Positions 32,346 through 45,719 are shown, counted from the stretch's first letter. The stretch: DNA of 64,000 nucleotides from Notamacropus eugenii (GCF_028372415.1 NC_092874.1:240352069-240416068), one strand, 5' to 3'. Notes: generated by a model from the letters alone, not told the origin. Program-made: numbers and translations.

Positions 32346-33584
32346 ATGAAAGCTGAAGTAAATGACACTAGTAGCTATTTCTCAGTTATGCTAATAAAGT
32401 GTTTTAATATTTATTTTCTCATTTATATGTCACAAAACCCCTGTCATGTCAGTAATGCAAGTGCTATCACTCCCAGTTTATAGAATGAAAGGTAAGTAGG
32501 TAGGGGGAAAGAGAGACAGAGACAGAGAGAGAGAGAAGTAGATAGGTAGATAAATAGATAATTAGATAACCAGAGAGGTGATAGATAAATACATGCTATT
32601 TTCTTAAATTATTATATGTAATTTTTCAAAAAAACCTTTGATTTCTTCCTATCTTGTTTTTTATAACATGAGTAATCGTCATATGCAGTTCTCCTTCACA
32701 AGATCTCAAGGAGTCTATGATTTTGTAGATAGGTCCTTGGGAAACCTGAGACTCATAAAGGTTAGGTGTCAGAGGTAGGTTTGGAATTAAAATCTTCCTA
32801 ATGCACTAATTGGTATGCCATGATACTTCCATCTTTTATATATGTAGTCCATAATAAACCTTATTATTCAAGTCTCCAATGGAGAAAAAAAGTTAGATAT
32901 ATAAAATAAAGAAGAAATACATTTTCGGTTATCTTTTTTTTTTTCAAGCCCTATGAAACCAAGAATCAATTGGTACTCACAATAAAACCATAAACAAAAA
33001 ATGATTTTTAAATTTGTTAATTGTCTCTCCTTGATGCTAACTTCTTGGGTTCAAACTTTTTAAAAAAGTTGACTGAGAATCAACACCTTATTTGTGCCAT
33101 GTAGACATATCTTAAAAGGCTCGGGGGGGAAGATGGGGTTAATGACTAGATGGATGTAAATAAGGTTGAGAAATGTTTCATTAATCTAAAAGAAAACATA
33201 AGATAAATAAAGATTTTCCAGAAGTTTTGCAAAATCTACTAGAAGAAAATTTTTAAAGACAAAGCAAAGCAATGCAGGAATTTGTTTTGCTTGTAACAGA
33301 AGGTTTGTTTTTCTTGCCTTTTAATTTATTACTAACAGGGGGTTTGGGGGTTTTTTGCCTTCTTAGTAGAGGGGAGAGGAGAGGGAGAGACATTGAATCT
33401 TCATTTGAAAAATAAAATATATTGTGCACAGTTAAAAGCAACAATGTACAGTGACTAACTTTGAGAGATTTAGCTTTAGTCAACAATGCAAGGATCTAAG
33501 ACAGCTCCAAAAGTCTCATGACAGAAAATACTTTCCTCCACATTCCGAGAAAGAGTGGAGTCCGAATGCAGACCAAAGCACACT
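32346..33584. other. no gene recognised; simple GA/GATA tracts
   Basis: A purine-rich GA/GATA stretch lies at about 32505-32570. Nothing else was assigned. Confidence 0.45.
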
Positions 33585-33850
33585 ATTTACTCTTTTTTTT
33601 TTGCTTTGTTTTTTTTTTCTCATGGTTCCTCCCATTGGTTCTAATTCTTCTTTACAACATGACTAATGTGAAAATATGTTTAATATGAATGTATATGTAG
33701 AGCCTATATCTGATTGAATGTCTCCTTGGGGAGAGAGGACAATAGAGAGGGGGAGAAAATTTAGAACTCAAAATCTTGTGGAAGTGAATGTTGAAAACTA
33801 AGAATTAATTAATTTTTTTTTTTAAAAATTAGATTTAATTAAAAAGGAAA
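33585..33850 (+). mobile_element. LINE 3'-end fragment
   Basis: Shares with 47795-47990 the series 'ttcttctttacaacatgactaat', 'aatatgttta', 'gtaga(a)cctatatc...gattg', a G/A-rich 'ggggagag' stretch and 'gaatgttgaaaac'. The same 3' end at two loci indicates one LINE family, probably L1. Confidence 0.5.
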
Positions 33851-35917
33851 GAAAAAGACAAAGATCTTGGGAGGCAAGTCTTGGAGATGGATGTGTAGAT
33901 GAAAGGAAAAATTGTTCAAAGAAATTATTCAAATTTTTCCTCTGTCCTTTTTCCTTAGTTTTCCTTGTTTTCTAAAAATTTATCTGCATTCATCTTTATA
34001 CGTGTCCACATTTTCTCAATTATACTGTACAGAAGAGAGGAATAAGAATGGTGCGTGCTAGGTATGAGTGATCTTCTACACATTACAAACAGGGAATTAC
34101 TTAAGCAAAGCATAGTAAAGGATATCATCCAATTAATTCATGAGAAAAAATATAGCTTGGTCACATGAGGAGCACAAGGATAACTAATAAACAGCTTGTG
34201 TGTTCTATTAGTCCTTATGATTTACAGAAATAAGAAGAGCCCCAGCAAGTTAAGGGGCATCCTTTAGGAAGACATGGACAAAAGTTGAACAGGATGGACA
34301 AGCATGAGTTAGTCATGATATGGATCCTAGGAAGGAAGACCTTCATCAATCAGAACACAGATCTATAGGTGAATTGGAGTATATTGCAGTAAATAGAAGT
34401 AAAAATTCTATGTTCCTAATTCATAACATCAGTAGAATATTAGAGTTTATGTGGGACATCAAATACAAAGTGCAAACTGAAACTCACAGAGGTAAATTGA
34501 TTAAAATATAGATATACATCCCTATAAAATTCTTTAATGTACTGGAAGTTAGGCTCAATTTTTTTCTTATGGAAATATGATTATCATTATCAATATTCAC
34601 TGAATTCTATATAGTGTGCATCCAAATTTAGATCTCCTCTTCCCCCTGCTTCTTACTAACTATATGACCCTGAGCAGGTCACAACTTCAAAGGGCCTCAG
34701 TTTTCTCATCTATAAAATGAGAATCATACAAATTTGCTGCTTAAGGAAAATATGATAGCCAGCTTTAAGAGCATGGATTCCATATAATTTTTTTATTCAG
34801 TCTTTCACCAACATCATTCATTTGGCTTCAGCTTAGAAGGCTCATGAGACTAGGTGAATGTAATCCATTTTTGTAAATGTTTTCTAATTTTAACTTTTCT
34901 GAGTATTTTTTTTTTGGCTTCTCATAAAGAAGTTCTCTTTGCCCATTTGTCTCTGTGATACAAATGGCTCAGTGATACAAATTGGTGGATCAGGATGCAT
35001 GTTCAATTTGGTTAGTGCTGTGTTGTGTCTGGGAGGCTGCTCAGTTCAGGATTTAACTTTCTTGCAAAAGGAGTTTTCCATTAAAGGTAATTGCTTTATA
35101 TCTCCAAATGCAAATATGGCATGTAAAATTCTGTTACTATAATTACTATCTAACTAAATTAAGGTTAATAATGATTCTTTGGGGGGGCATATATATAAAA
35201 CTTATTAGTGCTATTAGGAGAGAGATGGGCACCAAAAAATGACACACAGTAAAATAATGATGCATCCATAAAGATTAATTTCCACAGATTAGAACATTCT
35301 ATCCATCTGGATATTTGTGTGCCAATTTTGGAGGCATTTGCTAGGAAAGAAGGTTATGAAATAAGGACAGCAGGCTAGAGAGGTCCTCCCACTCATAATG
35401 TCATTCTCAGAGAATTAGATTAAGCTAGAAGTAGAAAATAGCACATAGATTCCTCTATTTCCCTACCAGGATGACTGTGAGATTCATTCAGTATTGTTCG
35501 AATGACCAACATGCCAACTACAGGGTTTCTATGGATCTGTCACAGTAGTTCTCAAAGTTTCCTTCTGTTGTTCATTTGGGAGATGGCAACATTATTGTGC
35601 CCAATTTGTCCTTCTAGGTACACACATACACTGGACCAGGCACACATTTGACATAAGCATAAATCCAGTGACATGGAAGTAGACTCTCCTTGGAAGGTAA
35701 ATATATCTGAAGATATGGAGATTGTTGAACAAACAGTATCTTCATCAATGGATGTGCACTGAGTTCAGGACAAGTTCCACATTGGTAAAACGAAGAGGTG
35801 AGATCTTCTCATAACAAAATGTACATGTTGTAAAATAAGGGACCTCATTGATCCCTTCAGCTCTAAATTTATGACGTTTATTTACATCTGAATAAGGGTC
35901 TACATCTGAATAATCAT
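33851..35917. other. no gene recognised; one MIR-like SINE
   Basis: A sense CORE-SINE lies at about 34630-34740 ('tatgaccctgagcaggtcac ... ctcagttttctcatc'). The rest is anonymous. Confidence 0.45.
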
Positions 35918-36362
35918 TGAGTGGGATAGGTTTAGTGAAGACTTCTCAGATTGTAATTCTTCTCCCAGGGGTGAGGTAAGGCCTAAAGGCTCAAGGTTAC
36001 AATATTTTTAGAATAGAATAGTTCCATATAAGGATATAAAACTGTATAGTGTATTAGGGTCTCAATGATTGGACAAAACTCACATAATTCCTCGATGTCT
36101 TCATTTCAAAAGGGATTGGTTAGATTTCGTGTCTAGAATGTAAGATCATATTCTCAGCTAATGAGGATAATGGTCAGTGGGGGAGGAGGTACTTGCATTA
36201 GGGTCTATATAAATCACTGCCCTTTTCTTTGTCTTCGGCTTTCCTACTCCTACAGGTTAGCCCCGCTTCTCAAGAATCGAATAAATCACTTTTCTGTCAT
36301 CACTTTGAGAGGCCTCTGAGTAACTGATTTATGTAGGGACCTGAGCCATCCCACACAATCAT
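35913..36362 (+). mobile_element. solo LTR of the young provirus family
   Basis: The LTR spans 35918-36357 (440 bp, TGAGTGGG...CCCACACA) and is flanked by ATCAT on both sides (35913-35917 and 36358-36362). It aligns along its length with the LTRs at 15812 and 22987 but has many substitutions and a different short stretch before AATAAA (36277-36282), so it is older. It is the product of LTR-LTR recombination. Confidence 0.9.
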
Positions 36363-36489
36363 GATTAACGTTTGTAAGATGCCTTGATTCTTTTTATCAA
36401 GAACTTTCTTTTCTGCAAATCTGTGTTTTAGTGCAAATATTATTCTTATTTTACAAAAGAAGAAGCTAAGTAAAAGAGGTCCAAGGTTC

Positions 36490-36665
36490 ATGAATTTAGA
36501 GTTGAAAGAGATATTAGAAGTCATCTAGTTGCACAAAACTCATTTTGAGGAAAACGAGGTCAACTGGGGCCCAAGGTCACCCAGACAATAAGTGACAGAG
36601 TCAGAATTTGAATCCAAGTCTTGTTCCTTCAAGTCTCGTGCTCTCTCTTCGAGTAAGGTGCCGTT
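36490..36665 (-). repeat. MIR-like SINE, antisense
   Basis: 'gggcccaaggtcacccagac' followed by 'gaatttgaatccaagtctt', the antisense series of MIR/Ther. Confidence 0.6.
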
Positions 36666-36885
36666 CTAAAGTGTCATGCCTTGTCTACTGTCACATAAGT
36701 TTAAACGTCAGTGCTAGCTCTGAACCCAGCTCTTCAGACTTCAGGAACAATGGAAGAGATACTTCATAATAGACTTTTTGCAGGATTCCCAAATTGCATG
36801 GTGAGAAGGAATAGTAGCAATCTGAGAGCAAAGGAATGAAGGGGAGAGTGTAGTTGGAGAAGATCTGTCTCCAGGGAAGCTAAGT

Positions 36886-37140
36886 GACTGTAGAGAATGG
36901 GCTGGGTCTGGAGTCAGGAAGATCTGAGTTCAAAAGCAGCCTTAGACACTTTCTAGCTGTGAGACCCTGAGCAAGTCATTTAACTTCTATTTGCCTCAGT
37001 TTCCTCAACTGTAAAATGGAGGTAATAATAGCGTATCAACCCACAGTTGTTGTGAGAATCCAATGAGATACTAATCATTAAAGCTTAGCACAGTGCCAGG
37101 AACATAGCAGATGCTATATAAATACTATCATCATTATTAT
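36886..37140 (+). repeat. CORE-SINE, nearly full length
   Basis: 'ctggagtcaggaagatctgag', 'tagctgtgagaccctgagca', 'cctcagtttcctcaactgta' and the tail 'gatgctatataaatactat' occur in order. Confidence 0.8.
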
Positions 37141-38179
37141 TAATTAATTAAGATATCACAATGAATTAAAATAAAGAGGCATGTAATTTTATGTTGTTCA
37201 ATCCATTTGGAATTCTTCCTGAGCTTGTGATCCACATGAAAAGCATCAAATATGTGAATGACTTTCATTCTTTGGTCTTCCTCACTTTCATGGGTTGTCA
37301 TTCATTGGAAAGATGTAGCTGACTTTTACTGGAGGTCATTTGGATGGCATTTGCAAGGAATGTCTAACAGTCATCTACGGAATATACTCATCTATTGCTA
37401 CTTTCCAATTTTAAGACAGTACACCAAGGTGTAGAAAATGTACTCAGTTGTTATCATTGATGAGAACTTAACATTTTTCACATTGAACCTAAATGGTCAC
37501 GATTTAAATTGCACATTTAACTTCAATATCACAGTACTAGCGGAAGGTGAATGTCAGGGAACTAGATCCTTTCTTTGTCCAAGCTTTCCCTGTATCATCC
37601 TGGAACCAGGATATAATGCTAAGAGATCATGTTTATTAAGCACTCAGTGCTAACATGCATTAAACATAAAATGGGTTCATTTAAGGTAGTCATAAACATA
37701 GAAAGGATTTATAATTGAGCTCTTAGTAAAGCAACTGGGGAAGACTCTTTCCCTCCTCCCACCTCTAAGAAAACTGTTTTCTTCTTTGAAGGTTCAGCTT
37801 CTGGTCTCCACAAATTTGTAGAACCACTTACTGAAGTCCTTCCCTTGTAAGAGGAAACACAGGGCTATTGGAAGTACAGATTCAGCATCTTTCATCAGCT
37901 TCTGGTGAGTCTGTGTTGTACCAGCAGACCACAAGAGATTCTTTTCTTTTAGATATCTAACAAAGTCCTAGCTACACTGGATAGTGCCCAACCTCACTCC
38001 TACATTTCCCATGTCTCCCTTTGAATGGTTCTTTATCTTCTACTGAGTTCTGTCAAAGTAGAAGCTCCGTTGAACCACCAGGCATTCTAAACATTGAAAA
38101 TATTCATGTAGCAGATGGGGATGAGGTAGGAGAGGGACTGGTTCAAATCTTACATGCCTACATGCTATAATAGTAATAG

Positions 38180-38466
38180 CTCACATTTTACAGTACTTTA
38201 GGGTTACAAATTCATCTTTATAACAATTTTCTGAGATGGGTAAAGCAAATGTTAGCATCCCCATTTTAAAGTTAAGAAACAGTTTTAGAGAGGTAAATTT
38301 TGTTCTTGTTAAGTCATTTTTCGATCTTGTCTGACTCTTTGTGACTCCATATTTGGTTTTCTTGGCAAAGATACTGGAGTGGTTTACCATTTCTTTGTTC
38401 GGCTTACTTTAGAGACGAGGAACCAAGCAGCCTTAGAGAAGTAAACTGAGTTGCCCCAAACCATAT
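38180..38466 (-). repeat. antisense CORE-SINE(s)
   Basis: An antisense MIR tail lies at about 38180-38295. An antisense tRNA-headed SINE follows ('ggttttcttggcaaagatac', 'actggagtggtttaccattt', 'gacgaggaaccaag'). It abuts the sense SINE at 38467. Confidence 0.7.
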
Positions 38467-38700
38467 AACTAGCACAGCTAGGTGGTGCAGTGGATCGAAT
38501 GCTGGGCCTGGAGTCAGGATAACCTAAGTTCAAATATGGCCTCAGACACAAGCTGTGTAACCCTGGACAAGTCATTTAGCCATGTTTGCCTCAGTTTCCT
38601 CATCTAAGCTTGAGAAGGAAATGGCACTCCAGTATCTTTGCCAAGAAAATACCACATAGGGTGACAAAAAGTCAGACATGACTGAAACAACTGAGCATGT
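38467..38700 (+). repeat. tRNA-headed CORE-SINE, full length
   Basis: A-box-like 'aggtggtgcagtgg', B-box-like 'agttcaaatat', core 'cctcagtttcctcatct', and the end 'gacatgactgaaacaactgag'. The family's typical tail is present. Confidence 0.85.
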
Positions 38701-38775
38701 ATGTATATGTGTATATGTATGTGTGTGGGTATATACATGTATATGTGTGCATAAATATATATATATGTGTGTGTG

Positions 38776-38826
<51 letters not shown>
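38700..38826. repeat. (GTAT)n and (GA)n simple repeats
   Basis: Imperfect TATG/GTAT at 38697-38777, then perfect GA dinucleotides at about 38780-38825. Confidence 0.9.
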
Positions 38827-38827
<1 letters not shown>

Positions 38828-39079
38828 CAGATCCAGCTATGCATAACTTGAAATAACTCTGCATGCTGCTTTTCTTTTTCAAAGTCCACATACAGATAAA
38901 TAAAGATAGTTGTAGGAAGAATAGTGAAGTTCATTAAGTTTGTATTTCTACTTCCATCCTCCCTGTCACATTTCTAAATGATATCCTCTCTCCTTCTCCA
39001 GGTAACCAAAGCCTTATGACACCTTTTCCCTAATCACAATTGCAAGGCAAACCACAGCATGATTCTGTGGAAAGAGTAT

Positions 39080-39250
39080 AGGAGAATAGAAGGTGAAACC
39101 TGAGTTCCAATCCTGTCTTGGCCACTTATTAGCTGCGTGACTATGGGCAAATAACTGGATTTCTCTGGTTCTCAATTTTTCTCATCTTTAAAATGAGGAG
39201 GTGGATTAGATAGCTTTCAAAGTCCCTTCTAACCCTACAACTATAGTCCT
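39080..39250 (+). repeat. MIR-like SINE
   Basis: 'ttattagctgcgtgactatgggca' and 'ctcatctttaaaatgagg' are sense MIR core blocks. Confidence 0.65.
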
Positions 39251-41349
39251 ATGAGGATTTGATATTATCATTTCTCTACCAACTGATTCTCTTTTATGTT
39301 GATGGGTTTTCATGTTTAAGTCTTTTATTTCTAATTGTATAATTAAAGGCATTTTTCCTCTCTTAAAATAAGAGATAAAATTAGCAGCTCTCCTCCTAGT
39401 CCCTAACATTGTATTTTGGGGGGGAGGCTAAACTTGAAAATGAATCTGCTTTAGCTGTTATGTGGTGGTTGGGGGTGCTGGGTTAGAAATAAAGGTAATT
39501 GGTGTCTCATACCACTTCTCCAAGCCCTCTTCTTGAAGAGGATGACCTCCAGCTGGTCAAATTGGAAAAAAGTTATATTTTTACTTCCATAGTAACCCTT
39601 ATATCAGAATATTCCTTGTTAACAGAATTTTAAATGTAGCCCAGACTGTACCAGTCTCTAACCTGGGAATGGCCAGAGGCAAAAACATAGTAGGTTAGAG
39701 GCAGGTGTGCCAGGAACCAAGTAGTGATTTAATTAATTTCAGAGTGAGGAAGGCAGTTTGCAAACCATGAAATGTTCCTAGGGAGGACTTCTTTCTCTGG
39801 AGCAAAACAGTGCTTTATATACATAAAAAAAAATCATAAGTGAGTTGGACCATGACATAATCTTTCTTATCTGTTCCCATGGCAGGTTCATGCATGGGCA
39901 ATGCAGGTGTTCCTGGATCATGTGGGAACAGTTCGTAAGTTGATTGTCTTAAGCCTTGGGGATCATGATTACTTGGTGGGGGACAGAACCAAAATTTTGT
40001 GATGGGAACAGATTTTACAGACTTTAATTTGGTTCACTTAACATTCAGGAATATAGGAACTTGGAGCATGTCAAGGATTTCATTGATCATTTTAAACTAG
40101 AGTCTGTCTCTGACTCCCAAGCCAGAATTTCCTGGGAAAATGGGAGTTCTAAAATATCCAGGTAGTTAGTATAATCACTACATACATCAATTAACATGAG
40201 AATCATAAATCCCTTTACAAACCTTTCCTCTCTATTCCCTCTGCAACCATTCCAGGTCAGGCCTTTATCCCTTCTTGCATGGACCATTTAATAACCTCTC
40301 AGTTGATTTTGCCTCCAGTAAATTACCTCTCCTTTAGATCCTCCAACCTGCTGCTGAAATAATATTCCTAAAATACCATCATTATAATCGTCTCACTTCC
40401 TTACTCCATTTTGACCATTCTGAGGATACTTTGGCTTACTTTCTAGTCCTTGGTCACATTATGAGTAGCTGAGATTGTTGCAGAAATAGCTTTTGAATAC
40501 ATGAGGTGCTGCTGCAGCTTATTTATCAATATAAATCCTTAGAATTACAACTTTTACAAAAGTTTATATGAACCCCTTTTGGTCCTTGGAAACTTTAGAG
40601 AATACAGTGTTACCTGTTGCTATCAAAGAAGATAAAATAGAAAAATTGGAGTTCCAGCCCAGCTTATCATAACTCTAGTGAAAGTATAGGCAAGTGTCCC
40701 AGTTCAGATATAAAAAAGCAGAGATAAGCCATGGTGGTAAGTCACATCAGAAAGCATGGAGGAGCTCTCCAAATACCAATACTGATTAGAAGCCTCTGTA
40801 CTACTTTAACATAAAGTTAGAAGATTTTATGGTGAGTAAAAAGCACCATTTGATATTCTTCATTAAAAAGAAAAAAAAAACTCCTGTGGATAATTTCCCT
40901 CCCTTTCAGACACCATTCTAGATAACAATCATTCTACTTCCAAGTGAAGGATAAAAGAATTAAAAAAAAAATTTATTGACATAAAGTTTTTAGATTGCTT
41001 TCATTTCCAAATATTTCCTTCCTTCATTCCTACCTGGAAAGCCAGACTTTATAATAGAAAATTTTTGAAAGTGAGAAAAAAGCATTCAGAAAAAATAACC
41101 AATACATTAGCTTTGTCTGACAGTACATACAACGTTACATAGTCATCATTCACCAACATCTGCAAAGAAGGAAAAGTGGGTGGCTTTTCTTGACTCTTTT
41201 CTAGGGGTAGGTTTGATCATACAATGTTCACTTTTTTGTTTTTGTTTTTTGTTCTTTCCATTTACATTACTGTCAATGTGTATATTGTTTTCTGATTCTT
41301 TTGATCTGAATCAATTTATATGGGCCTTCTCATACTTTTCTATATTCTT
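39251..41349. other. no gene recognised; anonymous DNA
   Basis: Short frames only; several A- and T-runs. No repeat family could be named with confidence. Confidence 0.4.
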
Positions 41350-41690
41350 CATATTGATGGGATCACAAAATCATAGGTTTAGAGTTGGAAAAGACCTTAG
41401 AGGTCCAACCTCCTCATGCTAAAGGTGAGAAAACTGAAGACCAGAGAGATTAAGTGACTTTCCAGGTTCACACAACTAGAAAGTTTCTGAGGTGAGATTT
41501 TTTTCCATTCTATCTTGTTGCCTCTAAAGATCGTAGATTTAGAGCTGGAGGGTAACTGAGAGGCCATCTAATCCAACTCTTTCATTTCATGGTTGAGATA
41601 AATGAAGCTGAGAGAGTTTAAGTGATTGTACAATCTTGATTGCCCAAGATTACACACATAGAGTGGTCAGGATGGGATTTTTACTCAGCA
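41350..41690 (-). repeat. two successive MIR-like antisense repeats
   Basis: 'tttagagttggaaaagacct ... gaccagagagattaagtgac' at 41370-41510 and a second, similar series at 41530-41690. A third copy of the type lies at 43255-43385. Confidence 0.55.
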
Positions 41691-41960
41691 TGCTTTGACT
41701 CCAAAAGAGACAGTGACACACTGTCTCTCAGTTTTCCCATTCTTACAGCCCTATAACATTCCATTACCCTCATGTGCCACAATTTGTTTAACCATTCCTT
41801 GGCTAATGGGCACTTGTAGTGCAGGGTTTTCCTAGCATAAAAAGTGGTGGTATGACTATCTTGGTGTACTTGGGACCCTCCTTTCCATCTTTGCTTTCCC
41901 TCATATATGCACCTCTTAGTAGATCTCCAGGTCAAAAGTAGGATCTCCAGTAACTTTTTA
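41691..41960 (-). mobile_element. antisense LINE fragment
   Basis: 'ccacaatttgtttaaccatt' followed by 'aatgggcacttgtag' is a series common in antisense LINE copies. No open frame remains. Confidence 0.45.
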
Positions 41961-42989
41961 AAACATTATTGCTGTTGTTGCTCTGTTGTACAATCATGTC
42001 CAGATCTTCATGATAAACCATAGTACTCCAGGCCAGCCTATTCTCCACTATCTAGCAGTCTGTCAAGTTCATGTTCATTGTTTCCAAGACATTATCTTTC
42101 CATCTTATCCTCTGCCATCTCTTTTACATTTTGCCTACAATCTTTCCCAACATCAGGGTCTTTTCCAATAAGTCCTCTCTTCTCATATGGCCAAAGTACT
42201 TAACATCACTCTAAGGGGGTAAATATGTATTGTCCTTTTAAAAATAAAGGCAACCTGAATCTGCAAAGTATGCAAATTTCTATGATGTCTGAGTTCACTC
42301 ACAACATTGCTATTTTCATCACTGACAATTTCTGTGAACCTTGCCAAAGGAACCACTCTGGGTATATATATGTATCTTGTAAATCTCTGCTATGCACAGA
42401 AACACTATCAATATGTGATGATAACTTTGGACAAAATATCACTGGCTGCATGGTATTTAGCCTAAATGACGATTACCATCAAGAACTAAAGGATAACACT
42501 GTAGGACTTTCTATTTCACGTCAGCCTAATGAGACAAGTGCCTTTCAAAAGTACTCCTAGATAATCACATGAGTTTTCACAAAAGACTAGATGGGCTATA
42601 CTAAGAAGGAACATAAGGTTTATGAGAACACATCAGCTCCATTAGAACTAGAGTGGGAAATAAACTAGACCATGGCTTTGGTCACTTCTCGCTCCTTGGG
42701 TTGCCTTCTCACTTGGCTTCTTTTTCTCTTTCAACCAGTCCCCTTCAAGGTCAAGAGTTAGACAACTCATTCTCTAATTGGTTTGGACTCTGGTAAAGTC
42801 TTAAATCCCTTAGAACTTAAGAAAATGTACAAAAGGGGTTTGCCTACACATAATTCTATTCCTTTTATCCTTTTCCAATAATTGGGGTGGGGGGAGAGAA
42901 GGTGCTCCAAAAAGTTCAGTTATATGTACTATAAAATCTTTTGATTTTAGAAAAATACTTATCCCATTAAAAAAGATTCTTCTTTATCT
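41961..42989. other. no gene recognised
   Basis: The 111-codon plus-strand frame at 42225-42560 has several Cys and N-glycosylation sequons but no recognisable domain, signal peptide or splice context. Confidence 0.35.
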
Positions 42990-44900
42990 GTGCTTTGTAA
43001 GGTTTTTTAACATGAGTATTATATTTTGTAAACAGCTTTTTTGGTCATCTATATAATCATTTTTTCCATTTTTTGTTTTTTTCCATTTTTTTCCATTTGT
43101 TTTTAATGATTATGTTAATTATTTTCATAATGTTGAATTATCCTTGCATTTTTGATATAAATCCAATTTGATCTTACTGAAGAGTTCTTTTTCAATAAAT
43201 TGCAAAAGAATTTTTGGCAAAGTTTAACTATGAATTCCTTGATATTAAAGAGGATCTAAATCAGAGATTCAGAGTTGGAAAGGACTTTAAAAGAGCATCT
43301 AGTTAACACCCTTATTTTACAGAAGAGGAAACAAAGGATAAGAAAAATTAAGGGATTTTCCCAAGGTTGCATGATGGTTGACTTGGGATTTTATATTAGT
43401 ATTTCTTTATTAGTATCTCTTTCTTTTCCTTATAATTCCTTGTCTAGGTATTAGAACTTATGTTTCCTAAAAGGAATTTGGTAGAGGGTTTTCTTTCTCA
43501 ATATTATAAGTATTAATTGTTCTTTAAAAGTTTGATAGAATTCTCTTGTTAATCCATCTGGACTAGAGTTCTTTCTCCTCCTGGTAATTTTTTTTGTAAC
43601 TAATTAATTTCCTTTTTCTGAAATGATATTAGTTAAGATCTCTATCTGGTAGGTTAATTGTCTAGCTTCTTTTTACTTCTAAGTTTTTGCTATAATGTAA
43701 TTGTATATAGTTGATTCTAAAAACTTTGTATTTCTTTTCTATTGTGATTTAACTAGTTTATTTTCATTTTGTTATGTCTATGTTTCTCCTCTTTTTAAAA
43801 TCAGATTGATGAAAGGTGAATCAGTTTTTTAAGTCTTTCCAAAGAACTAACTTTTAGTTTTATCAGATACATTGTCTTTTTTGTTTATGTATCTTTCCCT
43901 TAATTTCTAATATTTCCTCTTTTGAGCTTACTTCAGATTTCTTTATTTTGGGGGAGTTTCCTGATTTTAAATTGAAAAATACAGCTCATTATTCTCCTCT
44001 TTCAATTTTGTACTTGTATGTTCTTGGGGATGATTTTTTTTCCTCCCAGGAAGTCCAGAAATGAGAATGTTGTCACATCATCATAGTCATTAACAAATTT
44101 ATTGTTTCTATAACTTGTTGTTTGACCCACTAATTGTCCAGACTGTCATAGTCTTAAATTGGGTCTATGATTTTTTTTATGTTCCCTGTAATAAATATTA
44201 TGTTATGATCTACAAAGAATCCCTTCCATGTATCTGCTTTTCGCATTATTTGCAATTTCTTTGTGCCCAAGTATAGTCTATTTTTTCAAAGTTATGATGT
44301 GATACTGAGAAATATGTACATCATTTAGAATTCAGAAAACTACATTTAGTCTTTCACCTCTAAATTTCCCAACAGTTTGTTCAGTTATATATTTTTGCCT
44401 TTCATTTATCTTTCTCTTAAAAATGTCTAGCTCTGAAGCAAGAACATTAAAATCTCCTATCATGGCTGCATTACTATTTAGATATTTTGATAATTAGCTT
44501 TTATTTTATGAATTCAGATGCTATGCTGCTGTGGTGCATAATAACATTTCCTTGCTTATTTATATTAATAATAAAAGTTTTTACATGTTTTGTCTGATAG
44601 CATGATTGTAGCTCCACATTTTTGTACTTCCTTAATATTCACTTTTTATTTCCACTAATATTGTAAATTTTAAACTTTTCTTGTCTGATAGAATGATGAA
44701 ATTCCAGATGTTTTGTGTTTACTTGATATTTACTTTTTATTTCTATTAATAGTGTAAATTTACTTGTTTTATCTGATAGCATAGTTGCAACTCCAAATTT
44801 TTTGTTTACCTGATATCTAAATCTTATCCCAGTCATTTCTCCACAAGCTGTGCCATATCATTTCTATGTCTATGTCCCCTCATGCACACATACACCTTTC
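42990..44900 (-). mobile_element. antisense L1 ORF2 remnant
   Basis: Blocks such as 'gttgaattatccttgcattt' (43133), 'ttgttaatccatctggacta' (43545) and 'aaatctcctatcatggctgc' (44450) lie in the order expected of antisense L1 ORF2, from RT back toward the endonuclease. ORF2 encodes endonuclease and reverse transcriptase; no frame survives. A MIR-like fragment (43255-43385) interrupts it. Confidence 0.6.
44575..44822. repeat. 2.6 tandem copies of a unit of about 95 bp inside L1 remnant
   Basis: The series 'ttgtctgatag(c/a)atga', 'tttttgt(t)tac(t/c)t', 'actttttatttc' and 'gtaaatttt' recurs at about 44597, 44679 and 44769. Confidence 0.6.
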
Positions 44901-45135
44901 TTCATGTCAGTTGTCTCTAGAAGTTCATACATTTCTTTTAATGGGCCAAGATATTGCTAATGGAGTCATTATCCAAAGATAAAATAGCGTATCAATGCAC
45001 CAACTCCTTTGAGATTAAAGCCATCATGGGATCACCATCTCCTATTGTAGGCAAACTTAGCTTTCCCTATGAGAGCGCTCTTCAACAGTGGAACACAGCC
45101 TTTCCTTGAAGTGAGATCTCAACAATAATAACAAC

Positions 45136-45137
45136 TT

Positions 45138-45203
<66 letters not shown>
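45136..45203. repeat. (CTA)n microsatellite
   Basis: About 22 CTA units. Confidence 0.95.
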
Positions 45204-45719
45204 ACTATTATTACTACTGCTACTAGCATTTATATAGAGGTTACCATGTGCTAGGAAATGTGCAAGTACTTTACAAATATTACATTTGAGACTTCCCCTT
45301 CTAATCTCCTATACTCCATCCTTCCTTTCTGCTACTTCTCATTTCCTCCTTCAAGGCCCCCTTCTTGCTGAGAAAGTGTTGGAATTATCCTCTTCTCACT
45401 GGGAGCTTAGCCATGGATTTGTTAGGAATGCATCACTCCCAATTTACCTTCTCCATTTGTGCACCCTCTGACTCTGAAATTTCATCCCACAAAATATAAT
45501 AATTCACCTGTAGGAGAGTCAAGGAAAAGTCTGTAGTACTTTCCTTCTGGTCTTCCACCTTTATTTCTCATGTTTTTTTAAGTTCTACAACCATTTTGTT
45601 CTTTTCCCCCTTCAGGATCCTTTTTTTATTCTTTTTTTTAACCCCAAAGGTCAGTCATTCTTTAAAAAAAAATAACAAAACAAAATTCCAAACATGAGGA
45701 AAGGGAGTTAGTTCAATAC

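Noticed and set aside
42225..42560. 111-codon frame with several Cys and glycosylation sequons
   Set aside because: No signal peptide, splice sites or recognisable family. It lies in repeat-rich DNA and is likely chance.
45136..45203. CTA repeat as a coding polyleucine or polyserine tract
   Set aside because: A plain microsatellite with no surrounding open frame.
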